NCBI RefSeq assembly: GCF_000875775.1
Contig: NZ_CP010868.1
Location: forward strand, 1,313,707-1,377,706
DNA from: Nitrosopumilus piranensis
GTDB taxonomy: Archaea > Thermoproteota > Nitrososphaeria > Nitrososphaerales > Nitrosopumilaceae
Direction: 5' to 3'
DNA length: 64,000 nucleotides
Numbering within the stretch: position 1 is the first letter of the stretch; every line of letters starts with the position of its first letter. Both the position numbers and the translations under genes were made by a program. Under the pieces are notes generated by a model that saw only the letters and a list, made by a program, of their open reading frames with translations, was not told where the DNA came from and searched no databases. This document shows positions 51,308 through 60,353 of this stretch, one piece after another.

Positions 51308-52129
51308 ATGGGAAAGACATTTGCAGTAATTGGAGATCCAATTAATCATTCATTATCTCCAAATATTCACAGTGCAGCATTTAGAGAACTGAATCTAGAT
51401 TGCTCGTACATTGCATATAGAATTCCAAAAGGAGAATTAGAAGAGGGAATAGAAAGTTTGAAAAAAATTAAAATTGATGGATTCAATGTAACCATTCCTC
51501 ATAAAATTGAGATGATGAAATATTTAGATAAAATTGATGAATCATGTAGTTTGATTGGAGCAGTAAACACAGTAGTAAACAATGATGGAATACTAAAAGG
51601 ATACAATACAGACATGGAAGGTTTTCTAGAACCAATAAAGAAAAAGAAGATAAACATTGCAAATTCAAATGTGCTGTTGTTGGGTGCAGGGGGAGCTGCA
51701 AGAGCAATTGTGGCAGGATTTGCAAAAGAAAAAGCAAAAAGCATTACAATAGCAAACAGAACAATTGAAAAAGCAAATGACTTGGTGGAATTTGCACAAA
51801 AGATTAGCCTGAATGCAAATTCCATAACTATTGAGCAAGTTAAAGACACTGCAAAAAATTACAACATTATTGTTAACGCAACATCAATAGGACTGCAAAA
51901 TGAATCAAGCCTGATATCACTTGATGGAATTAATGACAAGACAGTGGTATATGATATTGTGTACATGCCATTGAATACCGATTTTCTAAAAAAAGCAAAA
52001 GAAAAAAACGCTATTGTTATTTTTGGATATGAGATGTTATTAGGCCAAGCAATAAGAGCATTTGAGATTTGGCACAGCATGGAAGCACCTTATAATGCCA
52101 TGAAAAAAGCATTGTTAGGAGGGTTTTGA
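51308..52129 (+). CDS. aroE: shikimate dehydrogenase
   Basis: 273 residues. The N-terminal substrate domain has 'GDPINHSLSPNIHSAAF' and 'FNVTIPHKIEMMKYLD' with the catalytic Lys, and the NADP domain has 'LLLGAGGAARAIV' and 'ANRTIEKA'. 'GYEMLLGQAIRAFEIW' near the end is standard. It reduces dehydroshikimate to shikimate. The kinase gene follows with a one-base overlap (TGATG). Confidence 0.95.
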   Translation: MGKTFAVIGDPINHSLSPNIHSAAFRELNLDCSYIAYRIPKGELEEGIESLKKIKIDGFNVTIPHKIEMMKYLDKIDESCSLIGAVNTVVNNDGILKGYNTDMEGFLEPIKKKKINIANSNVLLLGAGGAARAIVAGFAKEKAKSITIANRTIEKANDLVEFAQKISLNANSITIEQVKDTAKNYNIIVNATSIGLQNESSLISLDGINDKTVVYDIVYMPLNTDFLKKAKEKNAIVIFGYEMLLGQAIRAFEIWHSMEAPYNAMKKALLGGF

Positions 52130-52983
52130 TGGCAAAGGCAAAGGCAACCGTGCATGGGGCAGTTTCACTAGTAAATGCAATAGCAAATCAAAAAGGAGCC
52201 ACGTTAGGAATTGATCTAAAAGTAGAGGCAACAGTTGAGACATCGCCAGGTAAAGGCATAATCATTCAATCAAAAAATAAAACACTCAGTTCACGTTTAA
52301 TCAACAAGACAGTTGAAAAAATTGTTACAAAAAAAGACATGGAGCAAAACAAAATAACAATAACATTAGAATCAGAAATTCCAACAGGGTACGGATTAAA
52401 GAGTTCTAGTGCAATATCGTCTGCAGTTGCATTAGGATGCGCAAAAATTTTTAAATCAAAATTTACTGATCAGCAGATCCTACTTGCAGGAGTTGATGCA
52501 TCAATTGAATCAAAGGTTAGCATTACAGGAGCATATGATGATGCGTGTTCATGCTACTATGGCGGATTTAATGTTACAGATAATGCAAAGAAAAAAAGAG
52601 TGAGTTATGAAAAAGGTCCATCAAATTTAATTGCAGTAATTTTTATTCCAAAAAATAGAAAACGGGGAAACCTAAAAAAACTCAAAGTGTTATCATCAGT
52701 TTTTGATCATGCTTGGAATTTAGCAAGAAAAGCAAACTATTGGGAAGCAATGATAATTAACGGATTAGCTACATCATCAATTCTAAGTTCAAATCCAGAA
52801 ATCATACCAAGTTTAATTGAAAGAGGCTCTTTAGGAGCATCAGTTTCAGGGAATGGACCCGCAATTGCAGCAATTACAAAAAAAGAAAATGAATCTAATA
52901 TCAAAAAAGCATTTTCAGCACTAGAAGGTAGTATTATAGTTTCAAAAATCAGTAACAAAAAGGCTGAAGTTCATGAAGTGTAA
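52129..52983 (+). CDS. aroK: shikimate kinase, archaeal GHMP type
   Basis: 284 residues of the GHMP kinase superfamily, the archaeal non-homologous replacement of bacterial AroK. The ATP-binding motif is 'PTGYGLKSSSAISSAVALG', and 'GAYDDACSCYYGGF' and 'GASVSGNGPAIAAI' are the other two GHMP motifs. I start at the ATG at 52129, overlapping the aroE stop; a TTG one codon upstream is possible. Confidence 0.94.
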   Translation: MAKAKATVHGAVSLVNAIANQKGATLGIDLKVEATVETSPGKGIIIQSKNKTLSSRLINKTVEKIVTKKDMEQNKITITLESEIPTGYGLKSSSAISSAVALGCAKIFKSKFTDQQILLAGVDASIESKVSITGAYDDACSCYYGGFNVTDNAKKKRVSYEKGPSNLIAVIFIPKNRKRGNLKKLKVLSSVFDHAWNLARKANYWEAMIINGLATSSILSSNPEIIPSLIERGSLGASVSGNGPAIAAITKKENESNIKKAFSALEGSIIVSKISNKKAEVHEV

Positions 52984-54241
52984 AGTAGAAAAGTCAAAAA
53001 TTTCAGGACAGATAGTTTGTCCTCCAAACAAAAGCTATACACACAGAGCAATTTTTCTTGCATCACTTGCTGGAAATGATAGTAGGGTAGTCAATATATT
53101 ATCATCAGCTGATACTGCAGCAACAATTGAGACCTGCAAAAAATTTGGTGCTGAAATAGAAACAGAAAACTCTTCAATAATTATCAAAAAACCCATAAAA
53201 TTTGATAAAATTGTGCCTGAAATCAACACAGAAAACTCTGGAACAACAATCAGAATAGCCTCAGGAATTGCAAGTTTGTTTTCTGAAGAGATTACTTTGA
53301 CAGGGGATGAGAGTCTCCAAAAAAGACCCATGCAGCCTCTTTTAGATGCATTATCAAGTATGGGGGCTCAATGTCAATCAACAGATGGAAAGCCACCAAT
53401 CAAAATTAAAGGAAAGATTTCAGGAGGAGATGTTACAATTCCAGGAAACTTTTCTAGCCAGTTTATTTCTGCATTATTAATTAGTGCACCATTAACTGAA
53501 AATGGAATCAATCTTTCAATAAAAGACAATCTAGTTTCAAAACCATATCTTGATGCAACTATTGCAACAATGAGAAAATTTGGAGTTAGTGTGCAAACAT
53601 TGATACCATATAAGAGATATAACATATCACCACAAATCTATAAAGCAACAACATTTACAGTTCCAATTGATTTCTCTAGTCTTGCATTACTTTTATCAGC
53701 AGCAGTACTCAATGGAGATAAAACAATAATCAAAGGAGATATTGGGGATTTACCACAGGGCGATGAAGTTTTCATTGACATTTTAGAACAGTTAGGAGTT
53801 ACTATCAATATTGATGAAGATGAAATTAAAATTATATCACCTAAGAAATTAAAAGGTGGAAGATTTGACTTAAGTAATTCACCAGATCTTTTACCACCAT
53901 TAGCAATATTGGCATTAAATTCAGAAACCCCAATTGAGATTGTCAATGTCAAACATGCAAGATTAAAAGAAACAGACAGAATTGCAATTACATCTAGGGA
54001 GTTGAAAAAACTGGGAATCAAAGTTGAAGAAAAAGAAGACGGATTAATTTTAGAATCATCTGAAAACCTTAATGGTGCAGAATTAAATTCTGAAAATGAT
54101 CACAGATTATTCATGGCATTTTGTATTGCAGGAATATATGTAGGAAATTGTAGTGTTACAGATCCAGAGTCAGTTAAAGTGTCATATCCTAATTTCATTG
54201 AAGAGATGAATAGATTGGGAGCAAAAATTCAGATTCCATAA
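52973..54241 (+). CDS. aroA: 3-phosphoshikimate 1-carboxyvinyltransferase (EPSP synthase)
   Basis: 422 residues with 'PPNKSYTHRAIFLASLA' (the shikimate-binding Lys-Ser...Arg), 'NSGTTIRIASGIASL' (PEP site), 'KRPMQPLLDAL', 'SSQFISALLISAPL' and 'RLKETDRIAI'. It forms EPSP from shikimate 3-phosphate and PEP. It overlaps aroK by 11 bases. aroC follows only after a 326-base gap that holds a structured element. Confidence 0.95.
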   Translation: MKCKVEKSKISGQIVCPPNKSYTHRAIFLASLAGNDSRVVNILSSADTAATIETCKKFGAEIETENSSIIIKKPIKFDKIVPEINTENSGTTIRIASGIASLFSEEITLTGDESLQKRPMQPLLDALSSMGAQCQSTDGKPPIKIKGKISGGDVTIPGNFSSQFISALLISAPLTENGINLSIKDNLVSKPYLDATIATMRKFGVSVQTLIPYKRYNISPQIYKATTFTVPIDFSSLALLLSAAVLNGDKTIIKGDIGDLPQGDEVFIDILEQLGVTINIDEDEIKIISPKKLKGGRFDLSNSPDLLPPLAILALNSETPIEIVNVKHARLKETDRIAITSRELKKLGIKVEEKEDGLILESSENLNGAELNSENDHRLFMAFCIAGIYVGNCSVTDPESVKVSYPNFIEEMNRLGAKIQIP

Positions 54242-54272
54242 TTTTTAAAAAAATCAACTAAAAGGGGTAAAA

Positions 54273-54358
54273 GGCGCGACCTTGGATAGGGTGAAAAGCA
54301 TTCTCCACACCCTCAACGCTTTTGCGTAGATAACATGTCATTTTTCGCAAGGCCGCGC
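54273..54358 (-). ncRNA. putative structured RNA with three-way junction
   Basis: A closing stem of 11 pairs with one A-C mismatch joins 54274-54284 and 54348-54358. Inside are a 6-bp hairpin (54288-54293 with 54308-54313) and a 4-bp hairpin with a TTTT loop (54316-54327). The GC content contrasts sharply with the surroundings. The minus strand is preferred because a TATATAATATAT box (54389-54402) lies upstream and a T-run follows at 54245-54253. No known RNA family is recognised; the strand is uncertain. Confidence 0.5.
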
Positions 54359-54540
54359 AAATTATGCAGTAAAATTTGCACGTTTTTCCATATATTATAT
54401 ATGTAATGATAATATTTAAGAATATATTATAATTATTTCATAAAACAAAGTTAAATTTTATAATTTATAATCACACCTAAATTTCATCTTAAAAATAATC
54501 CAAAACTACTTAAAAATTTTTGAAAATTCAGAATGAGGAA

Positions 54541-54548
54541 TTATAAGC
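54541..54548 (+). promoter_or_regulatory. TATA box of aroC
   Basis: TTATAAGC is centred 24 bases before the aroC ATG at 54568, so aroC and the genes after it have their own, leaderless promoter. Confidence 0.55.
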
Positions 54549-54567
54549 ATCATTTAGCTTTGATAGT

Positions 54568-55665
54568 ATGTTGCCGGGAAGTTCTATTGGTCAGCGTCTT
54601 GTGTTGACAAGTTTTGGTGAAAGTCATGGGAAATCCATTGGCGCAGTTTTAGATGGTTGTCCTGCAGGATTAGAAATTGATGAAAAAGACATTCAAAAAA
54701 TGTTAGATCAAAGAAAACCAGGTCAGAATCTAATTTCAACACAAAGAAAAGAAGGCGATGTTATAGAAATTATCTCAGGAGTGTTTAGGGGACATACAAC
54801 CGGTGCTCCAATAACAATGGTAATTTGGAACAGTGATCAAAAATCAAAAGATTATGAAAATTTGAAAACAAAACTTAGGCCCGGACATTCAGATTATACG
54901 GCCATGGTAAAATATAATCAAAAAAATGATTATAGAGGAGGAGGACGATTTTCTGGAAGATTAACTGCAACACATGTGATGGGAGGAGCCATTGCAAGAA
55001 AACTTCTAAAAGTAACATTGGGAATTGAAACAAATTCGTTTACATCACAAATTGGAAAAATAAAGATGGAAAGACAATTCAATGAAAAAATGATTAATTC
55101 AATTTATAAAAATGAAGTTAGATGTCCTGAAACTAAAACAGCAAAAATGATGAGAACAAGTATTTTGGATGCACGAAAGAAAGGAGACTCGTTAGGAGGA
55201 ATTATTGAATCAGTAACAACAAATGTTCCAGTAGGTTTAGGGGAACCAATTTTCAGTTCATTAGAATCAGATTTGAGTAAAGCAATATTTTCCATTCCAT
55301 CTGTAAAAGGTGTAGAGTTTGGTTCAGGGTTTAGAGGATCAGAGCTTTATGGTTCAGAAAATAACGACTTGTATACAGTAAAGAGAGGCAAAATCATTAC
55401 AAAAACAAATAATTCTGGAGGAATTCTAGGAGGAATTTCAAACGGCATGCCTATTACTATGAGAATCGCATTCAAACCTGCATCATCTATTTCACAAAAA
55501 CAAAGTACCATAGACATTAAAACCAAAAAAGAAACTACGCTTCAAGTAAAAGGAAGACATGACCCATGTGTTGTTCCAAGGGCACCACCTGTAGTTGACT
55601 CCCTTGTAGCACTAACAATTGCAGATCATGCTCTAATTTCAGGGCAAATTAAGCCTGTTTTGTAA
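54568..55665 (+). CDS. aroC: chorismate synthase
   Basis: 365 residues with all AroC signatures: 'TSFGESHGKSIGAVLDGCPAGL', 'RPGHSDYTAMVKY', 'YRGGGRFSGRLTATHVMGGAIA' and 'GRHDPCVVPRAPPVVD'. It makes chorismate from EPSP using reduced FMN. It has its own promoter and is followed after 4 bases by the chorismate mutase fusion. Confidence 0.96.
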   Translation: MLPGSSIGQRLVLTSFGESHGKSIGAVLDGCPAGLEIDEKDIQKMLDQRKPGQNLISTQRKEGDVIEIISGVFRGHTTGAPITMVIWNSDQKSKDYENLKTKLRPGHSDYTAMVKYNQKNDYRGGGRFSGRLTATHVMGGAIARKLLKVTLGIETNSFTSQIGKIKMERQFNEKMINSIYKNEVRCPETKTAKMMRTSILDARKKGDSLGGIIESVTTNVPVGLGEPIFSSLESDLSKAIFSIPSVKGVEFGSGFRGSELYGSENNDLYTVKRGKIITKTNNSGGILGGISNGMPITMRIAFKPASSISQKQSTIDIKTKKETTLQVKGRHDPCVVPRAPPVVDSLVALTIADHALISGQIKPVL

Positions 55666-55669
55666 GAAA

Positions 55670-57040
55670 ATGTCAGATATCAACGACCTACGAGACAAGA
55701 TGGAGGAAGTAACTCTTGAAATGATAAAGTTACTAAAAACTAGAACAGATATTGCAAAAAAGATAGGAGAAGTAAAGAAAAACATAGGTAAAGTAGTAAC
55801 AGATGAAACACGCGAAGAAAATCTTCGTACAAAAGTAATTTCAGTATGTCAGGAAATTGGATTAGATGAAAAAATTGCTACAAAGTTTTTGAATTTTCTA
55901 CTAAACGAATCAATCAAAGTACAATCAACAAACAAACAGACACATCTTTCAATATTTCTTAAAGCAAAAGAACTGGAACAGCAGGGTAAAAAAATTATCC
56001 ATATGGAGGTAGGAGAACCAGACTTTTTACCCCCAACAATTGTCAAAGATGCATTAGAAGAAGTGTATGATAAAGGATTTTTGAAATATGGGCAAGTAAG
56101 GGGAATGCCAATCTTCAGAGAGACACTAGCCAAATATGTCAATAAAAAATTCAAAACAAGCATCACACAAGAAAATATCATAGTAAGCCCAGGTGCAAGA
56201 TTTTCAATATTTACAGCGATTACTACACTTCTAAATCCAGGTGACGAAATAATTGTAATTGAGCCTGCATGGCCTGCATACAAAGATTGTGCACTAAATT
56301 CAGGAATTAAGGTTAGAACAATTAATACAACATTAGAAAGTAAATGGGAGCCTTCAATAGAACAAATCCAAAAAACAATAAATCCAAATACAAAAATGAT
56401 TGTCTTGAATTATCCTAATAATCCAACAGGAAAAATTCTTCCAGAAAAACTACAAGATGAGATTATTGAGATTGCTAAAAAGAATAATCTCTATGTTCTA
56501 AGTGATGAAATTTATTCAGAATATGTAAAGGAAAGCTGGAAAAGTATTTTGAGTTATAATTATGAAAAAGGTATTGTAACACAATCGTTTTCAAAATCTC
56601 ACGCAATGACTGGATTTAGAATTGGATATGCAATTGCAGACCACAAAATCATTGAAAAAATGTCAAAGCTTCAAGCTTTGTGTCTAACAAATGTATCAGA
56701 ACCCATCCAATACATTGCTATGAAGGCATTAGAATCAGATACATCCAACAATAATAAAACAGTTCAAAATAGATTAGATCTATTGATCCAAAAAGCAGAT
56801 GAATTGAATTTAGATATCATTGTTCCAGATGGAGCGATGTATGTTTTTGCTAGAATTAACAAAGATGGTTTTGATGGAGTGCAATTTGCAAATAAAACTC
56901 TTGAAAAGGGTTTAGCAATAGCTCCTGGAGAAGGATTTGGAGATTACAAAAATTTCATAAGAATTTCTGCATGTCAAGACGAGAAGACACTAATTGAGGG
57001 AATGAATATACTAAAGGAGACCATGAGTGAATATCAATGA
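55670..57040 (+). CDS. fused chorismate mutase-aminotransferase
   Basis: 456 residues in two parts. Residues 1-85 are an AroQ-type chorismate mutase helix bundle ('LRDKMEEVTLEMIKLLKTRTDIAKKIGEVKK'). Residues about 95-456 are a class I aminotransferase with 'NYPNNPTGK', 'VLSDEIYSEY' and the PLP lysine in 'SFSKSHAMTGFRIGYA'. The pair would convert chorismate to prephenate and transaminate prephenate or a phenylpyruvate-type keto acid. The fusion and its place before tyrA fix an aromatic role. Confidence 0.9.
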   Translation: MSDINDLRDKMEEVTLEMIKLLKTRTDIAKKIGEVKKNIGKVVTDETREENLRTKVISVCQEIGLDEKIATKFLNFLLNESIKVQSTNKQTHLSIFLKAKELEQQGKKIIHMEVGEPDFLPPTIVKDALEEVYDKGFLKYGQVRGMPIFRETLAKYVNKKFKTSITQENIIVSPGARFSIFTAITTLLNPGDEIIVIEPAWPAYKDCALNSGIKVRTINTTLESKWEPSIEQIQKTINPNTKMIVLNYPNNPTGKILPEKLQDEIIEIAKKNNLYVLSDEIYSEYVKESWKSILSYNYEKGIVTQSFSKSHAMTGFRIGYAIADHKIIEKMSKLQALCLTNVSEPIQYIAMKALESDTSNNNKTVQNRLDLLIQKADELNLDIIVPDGAMYVFARINKDGFDGVQFANKTLEKGLAIAPGEGFGDYKNFIRISACQDEKTLIEGMNILKETMSEYQ

Positions 57041-57888
57041 AGAAAGTTACAGTTATTGGAGCAGGAGGCCAAATGGGTCAATGGTTTGCAAAATATTTTG
57101 CAGATAAAGGATTTGAAGTTACAGGATTTGATTCAGAAAATAAGATTCCAGGTAAAAACATCATACAATCAGATTCATTAGTAGGTGGAATTCTGAAGGC
57201 AGATTATGTAGTGCTATGCACCCCAACAAGAAGAACTCCTGAAATCATCAGGTTGATTGCAAAAGAAATGAAAAGAGGAACATATCTAATTGAAATTTCA
57301 TCTGAAAAATCTAAAGTTGTATCATCATTATCAAAAATGCCGGCAAAAATTAATCCAATTTGTATTCATCCAATGTTTGGCCCAGGTGTAAAAACAATTA
57401 AAGGCCAAAATATAATTTCAGTTCCAATTAAAGATGCAAAAAAAGAGCTTACTGTAACAAAATCATTATTTGAAGGAGCGAATTTTGTTACAATTGATGC
57501 AGTAGAACATGACAAAAAAATTGCAGTTATTTTGGGATTAACACATTTGATGAATTTAGTTTTTGCAAACATTGTTTCAAAGGACGAAAAAATGTTACTT
57601 ACAGAAAAAATGTCAGGTACAACTTTCAGAGTTCAAAAAACTTTGGCAGAAAGTATTATGACAGAGTCACCAGAATTAATTGAGACCATCATTGCTAATC
57701 CAGAAATTCGTAGAGTTGCAGAAGAACTTTGGAAAGATATTGGCAGACTGCTTACTGCAGTTCAAGAATCAAAGACAGAAGAAGTAGTAAACTACATCAA
57801 AGATTGTCAGGAAAGACTAGCCAAGCATACAGACATCAATGAGTCATACAAGAAACTTACAAAGATGGTCAAAGCCGTTGAAAAATAA
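57037..57888 (+). CDS. tyrA: prephenate dehydrogenase
   Basis: 283 residues: an N-terminal NAD(P) Rossmann domain ('VIGAGGQMGQWFAKYFADKGFEVTGFD'), 'YVVLCTPTRRTPEII', then 'ICIHPMFGPGVKTIKGQNII', the TyrA substrate motif, and a helical C-terminal dimerisation domain. It forms 4-hydroxyphenylpyruvate from prephenate (or tyrosine from arogenate). It overlaps the preceding gene by 4 bases (ATGA). Confidence 0.92.
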   Translation: MKKVTVIGAGGQMGQWFAKYFADKGFEVTGFDSENKIPGKNIIQSDSLVGGILKADYVVLCTPTRRTPEIIRLIAKEMKRGTYLIEISSEKSKVVSSLSKMPAKINPICIHPMFGPGVKTIKGQNIISVPIKDAKKELTVTKSLFEGANFVTIDAVEHDKKIAVILGLTHLMNLVFANIVSKDEKMLLTEKMSGTTFRVQKTLAESIMTESPELIETIIANPEIRRVAEELWKDIGRLLTAVQESKTEEVVNYIKDCQERLAKHTDINESYKKLTKMVKAVEK

Positions 57889-57893
57889 CGGAT

Positions 57894-58298
57894 ATGCGTT
57901 CAACAAAGATAGTTACATCTTTTATCAAAAGTAATGAAAAATTACTGATTCTAAAGAGAAGTGAAGAAGTCAAAACTATGAAAGGTTTGTGGGCAGGCAT
58001 TAGTGGAATCATAGAGAAAAATGAAGAGCCATTGAAAAGAGCAAAAATTGAAATTTTTGAGGAAGTTGGAATTACAGAAGATAAAATAACTTTGATCAAA
58101 GCTGCAGAAGAAATAAGAGTAAATTCACCCCAATACCAAAATCACGAATGGGAGATTTTTCCATTTTTATTTGAAGCAAAAAATCCAACTATCAAACTCA
58201 ATTGGGAAAATTCTGATTTTAGATGGATTAAAGTAGATGAATTAGAAAAGTTTGAAACAGTTCCTAGCCTTCAAAAAGTATTATTCAATTTGTTGTAA
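57894..58298 (+). CDS. Nudix hydrolase
   Basis: 134 residues with a Nudix box at 'GIIEKNEEPLKRAKIEIFEEVGI' type sequence: the Gly, first Glu and the metal-binding E-x-x-E-E-x-G are in place, but the Arg before the first of these Glu is Ile. These enzymes hydrolyse nucleoside diphosphates linked to another group. It sits 5 bases after tyrA, so it is co-transcribed, though its link to aromatic metabolism is unclear. Its end overlaps thiC's by 18 bases. Confidence 0.85.
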   Translation: MRSTKIVTSFIKSNEKLLILKRSEEVKTMKGLWAGISGIIEKNEEPLKRAKIEIFEEVGITEDKITLIKAAEEIRVNSPQYQNHEWEIFPFLFEAKNPTIKLNWENSDFRWIKVDELEKFETVPSLQKVLFNLL

Positions 58299-59609
58299 AT
58301 TTTCATTTTCTTTTTCATACTTTTTTTGTTGTGGCAGCATCATATAGACACATGCACCACCACACATAGTACAAGGAACATTATTGCCAGGATGCTGGCC
58401 AGTTCTACTATGAATTTTTGCTGCTTCTTCAGGATCAATTGATAATGCAAGTTGTTTTTCCCAATCCAAAGTACGACGGGCCTCAGTCATTTCCATATCC
58501 CATTTGATAGCTTTATCACGAATTTTTACAAGATCACCTGCATGCGCAGCTATTCTATATGCAATTAATCCAGCCTTTACTTCATCGGCATTAGGTAATG
58601 CAAGATGTTCTGAAGGGGTAAGATAACACAAAAGATCAACACCCTCACTTGCAGATACGGCTGCACCAATTGCACTTGCTATATGATCATGTCCAGATGC
58701 AACATCAGTCACTAACGGACCTAGAACATAATATGGAACATCACCGATTAGAGATTTTGCAAGTCTAACATTTGCTGCAACTTCATTTAATGGAACATGC
58801 CCTGGTCCTTCAACCATTACTTGCACATCTTGTTCATGTGCACGTTTAGTTAATTGTGAGATATTGATCATTTCTTGAACTTGTAATTCATCATGCGAAT
58901 CCAAAATTGAGCCGGGTCTCAGGGCATCACCAAGGCTAAAAGTTACATCATATTTCTTTGCCATTTCAACAAGGTAATCATAATGAGTCAAGTAGGGATT
59001 TTCTTTGTCATGTTTTAACATCCATGCCGCAGTAATCGTACCCCCCTTACTAACTACACCACCATGTCTCTGAACCTTGAGAATCCTTTTAGCAATATCT
59101 TTTGTAATTCCACAGTGTATAGTAGTATAATCAACACCGTCTTTTGCATTATTTTCAAATGCATTTAGATAATCATCTTCAGTAAGATTCAGAGGATTTT
59201 TGTGAATCTCAACACCATAATTGTATGCCTCATAGATTGGAACAGTTCCAAAAGTTATCGGAGCAGTTTCTAGCAAAGTCTTTCTTATTTGCTTAACATC
59301 ACCACCATCACTAAGATCCATCATAGTGTCAGCATGATACTTTACGGCAACCTTTGCTTTTTCAATCTCTTCTTCAAGATTTACATTTAATGTTGATGTT
59401 CCAATGTTTACATTAACTTTAGTTTTAAGGCCCTTACCAATTCCAACATTGTGAATTTTTTGTGGTCTGCAATTGTTACTTGGAATAATTATAGAGCCCT
59501 TTGCAATTTTTGGAATTAGCCATTCAAGTGAAACATCTTCATCTTTTGCAACTTGTTTCATTTCATCAGTTGCAACACCACGTCGTGCAGCAGTCATTTG
59601 AGTTGCCAT
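58281..59609 (-). CDS. thiC: phosphomethylpyrimidine synthase ThiC
   Basis: 442 residues from the ATG at 59609 ('MATQMTAARRGV'). I prefer this start because a TTTAAA element lies 26 bases upstream; a TTG at 59642 would add 11 residues. The C-terminal cluster motif C-x2-C-x4-C ('CTMCGGAC') of this non-canonical radical SAM enzyme is present, together with 'GPGHVPLNEVAANV', 'YVLGPLVTDVASGHDHI' and 'HAGDLVKI'. It makes HMP phosphate from AIR for thiamine. thiDN lies 745 bases away on the other strand. Confidence 0.95.
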   Translation of the reverse strand: MATQMTAARRGVATDEMKQVAKDEDVSLEWLIPKIAKGSIIIPSNNCRPQKIHNVGIGKGLKTKVNVNIGTSTLNVNLEEEIEKAKVAVKYHADTMMDLSDGGDVKQIRKTLLETAPITFGTVPIYEAYNYGVEIHKNPLNLTEDDYLNAFENNAKDGVDYTTIHCGITKDIAKRILKVQRHGGVVSKGGTITAAWMLKHDKENPYLTHYDYLVEMAKKYDVTFSLGDALRPGSILDSHDELQVQEMINISQLTKRAHEQDVQVMVEGPGHVPLNEVAANVRLAKSLIGDVPYYVLGPLVTDVASGHDHIASAIGAAVSASEGVDLLCYLTPSEHLALPNADEVKAGLIAYRIAAHAGDLVKIRDKAIKWDMEMTEARRTLDWEKQLALSIDPEEAAKIHSRTGQHPGNNVPCTMCGGACVYMMLPQQKKYEKENENLQQIE

Positions 59610-59732
59610 ATAGTAATCTAGGCTTTTGCCTGATTTAAACAATCATAAAGTTACAGAAATTTGTTGATCGCTGGATATTTTCTGAACACTATATTAAGAA
59701 AATAGATCGTTCTTAAATGCAATTATGTGATA

Positions 59733-59840
59733 ATGGATCCCATGAGAACTATTAGAGAATGCAGACATTGTGGAAGGGAATTTTACAGTATGAAAGATGA
59801 GTTTTGTTCTTTTGATTGTGTCACTCAATCATCATCATAA
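59733..59840 (+). CDS. zinc-ribbon micro-protein (35 aa)
   Basis: 35 codons with 'CRHCGREF' and, 11 residues on, 'CSFDC', a compact treble-clef-like zinc site. It is divergent from thiC. The function is unknown. Confidence 0.5.
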   Translation: MDPMRTIRECRHCGREFYSMKDEFCSFDCVTQSSS

Positions 59841-59842
59841 AA

Positions 59843-59917
59843 TTAGTTCAGATTCAGTTCTTTTTCAAGAGACTGCTTTTCAAATTGTATTTTAGAAATT
59901 CTATCCAAAATAGGCAT
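59843..59917 (-). CDS. possible micro-ORF (24 aa)
   Basis: A 24-codon amphipathic, basic/acidic helix ('ISKIQFEKQSLEKELN') with an ATG preceded by TATAAT-like sequence. It is very short and follows another helical small ORF on the same strand. Weak support. Confidence 0.25.
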   Translation of the reverse strand: MPILDRISKIQFEKQSLEKELNLN

Positions 59918-59935
59918 AATTATACGCTCAAGATT

Positions 59936-60061
59936 TTAAGAATTTACAAAATTTTGTTTTATTTCAGCAACCCTTTGAGATAATTCTAGCTCAGCTTTAA
60001 TCAATTCAATATATTCACGCAGTTTTTTGTTTTCTAAATTCACATAATCTTTTTCAGGCAT
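59936..60061 (-). CDS. small coiled-coil protein (41 aa)
   Basis: 41 codons forming one amphipathic helix ('NLENKKLREYIELIKAELELSQRVAEI'). It starts 3 bases after the stop of the zinc-ribbon gene upstream, so the pair form an operon. It may be a small binding partner. The function is unknown. Confidence 0.5.
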   Translation of the reverse strand: MPEKDYVNLENKKLREYIELIKAELELSQRVAEIKQNFVNS

Positions 60062-60064
60062 AAT

Positions 60065-60262
60065 TTACCTAGGCGGACTCCAACTTTCCTCAAGAGAATC
60101 GTCATTATTTTGTGATACAAGATATTGCTTTCCACATTTGAAACATTGCCAAAGAAATTTTCCATCTTTTTTTATTTGATATTGCATTGGCAACAAACAA
60201 GTTGTGCAACGTAATTCTTCTGGAGGAGAATCATTAATAATTGGAATTTCAGTCATTAACAT
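60065..60262 (-). CDS. zinc-ribbon protein (65 aa)
   Basis: 'CTTCLLPM' and 'CFKCGKQYLV' form a zinc ribbon, followed by a short acidic tail ending 'WSPPR'. It is upstream of the 41-aa coiled-coil gene. The function is unknown. Confidence 0.65.
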   Translation of the reverse strand: MLMTEIPIINDSPPEELRCTTCLLPMQYQIKKDGKFLWQCFKCGKQYLVSQNNDDSLEESWSPPR

Positions 60263-60353
60263 AAAATAAACTTCAGACTATAAAATAAATATCAAAAATT
60301 TAGAAGTTTGATTAAAAGGAAAAATAGATTAGTACTCACAATAAGAAAATAGT

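Larger units (their letters stand above)
54242..54567. other. gap between aroA and aroC
   Basis: No protein gene is present. It holds a GC-rich structured element (54273-54358), a TATAT-rich stretch (54389-54402) that could drive a minus-strand RNA, AT-rich sequence, and the aroC promoter at 54541-54548. Confidence 0.6.
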
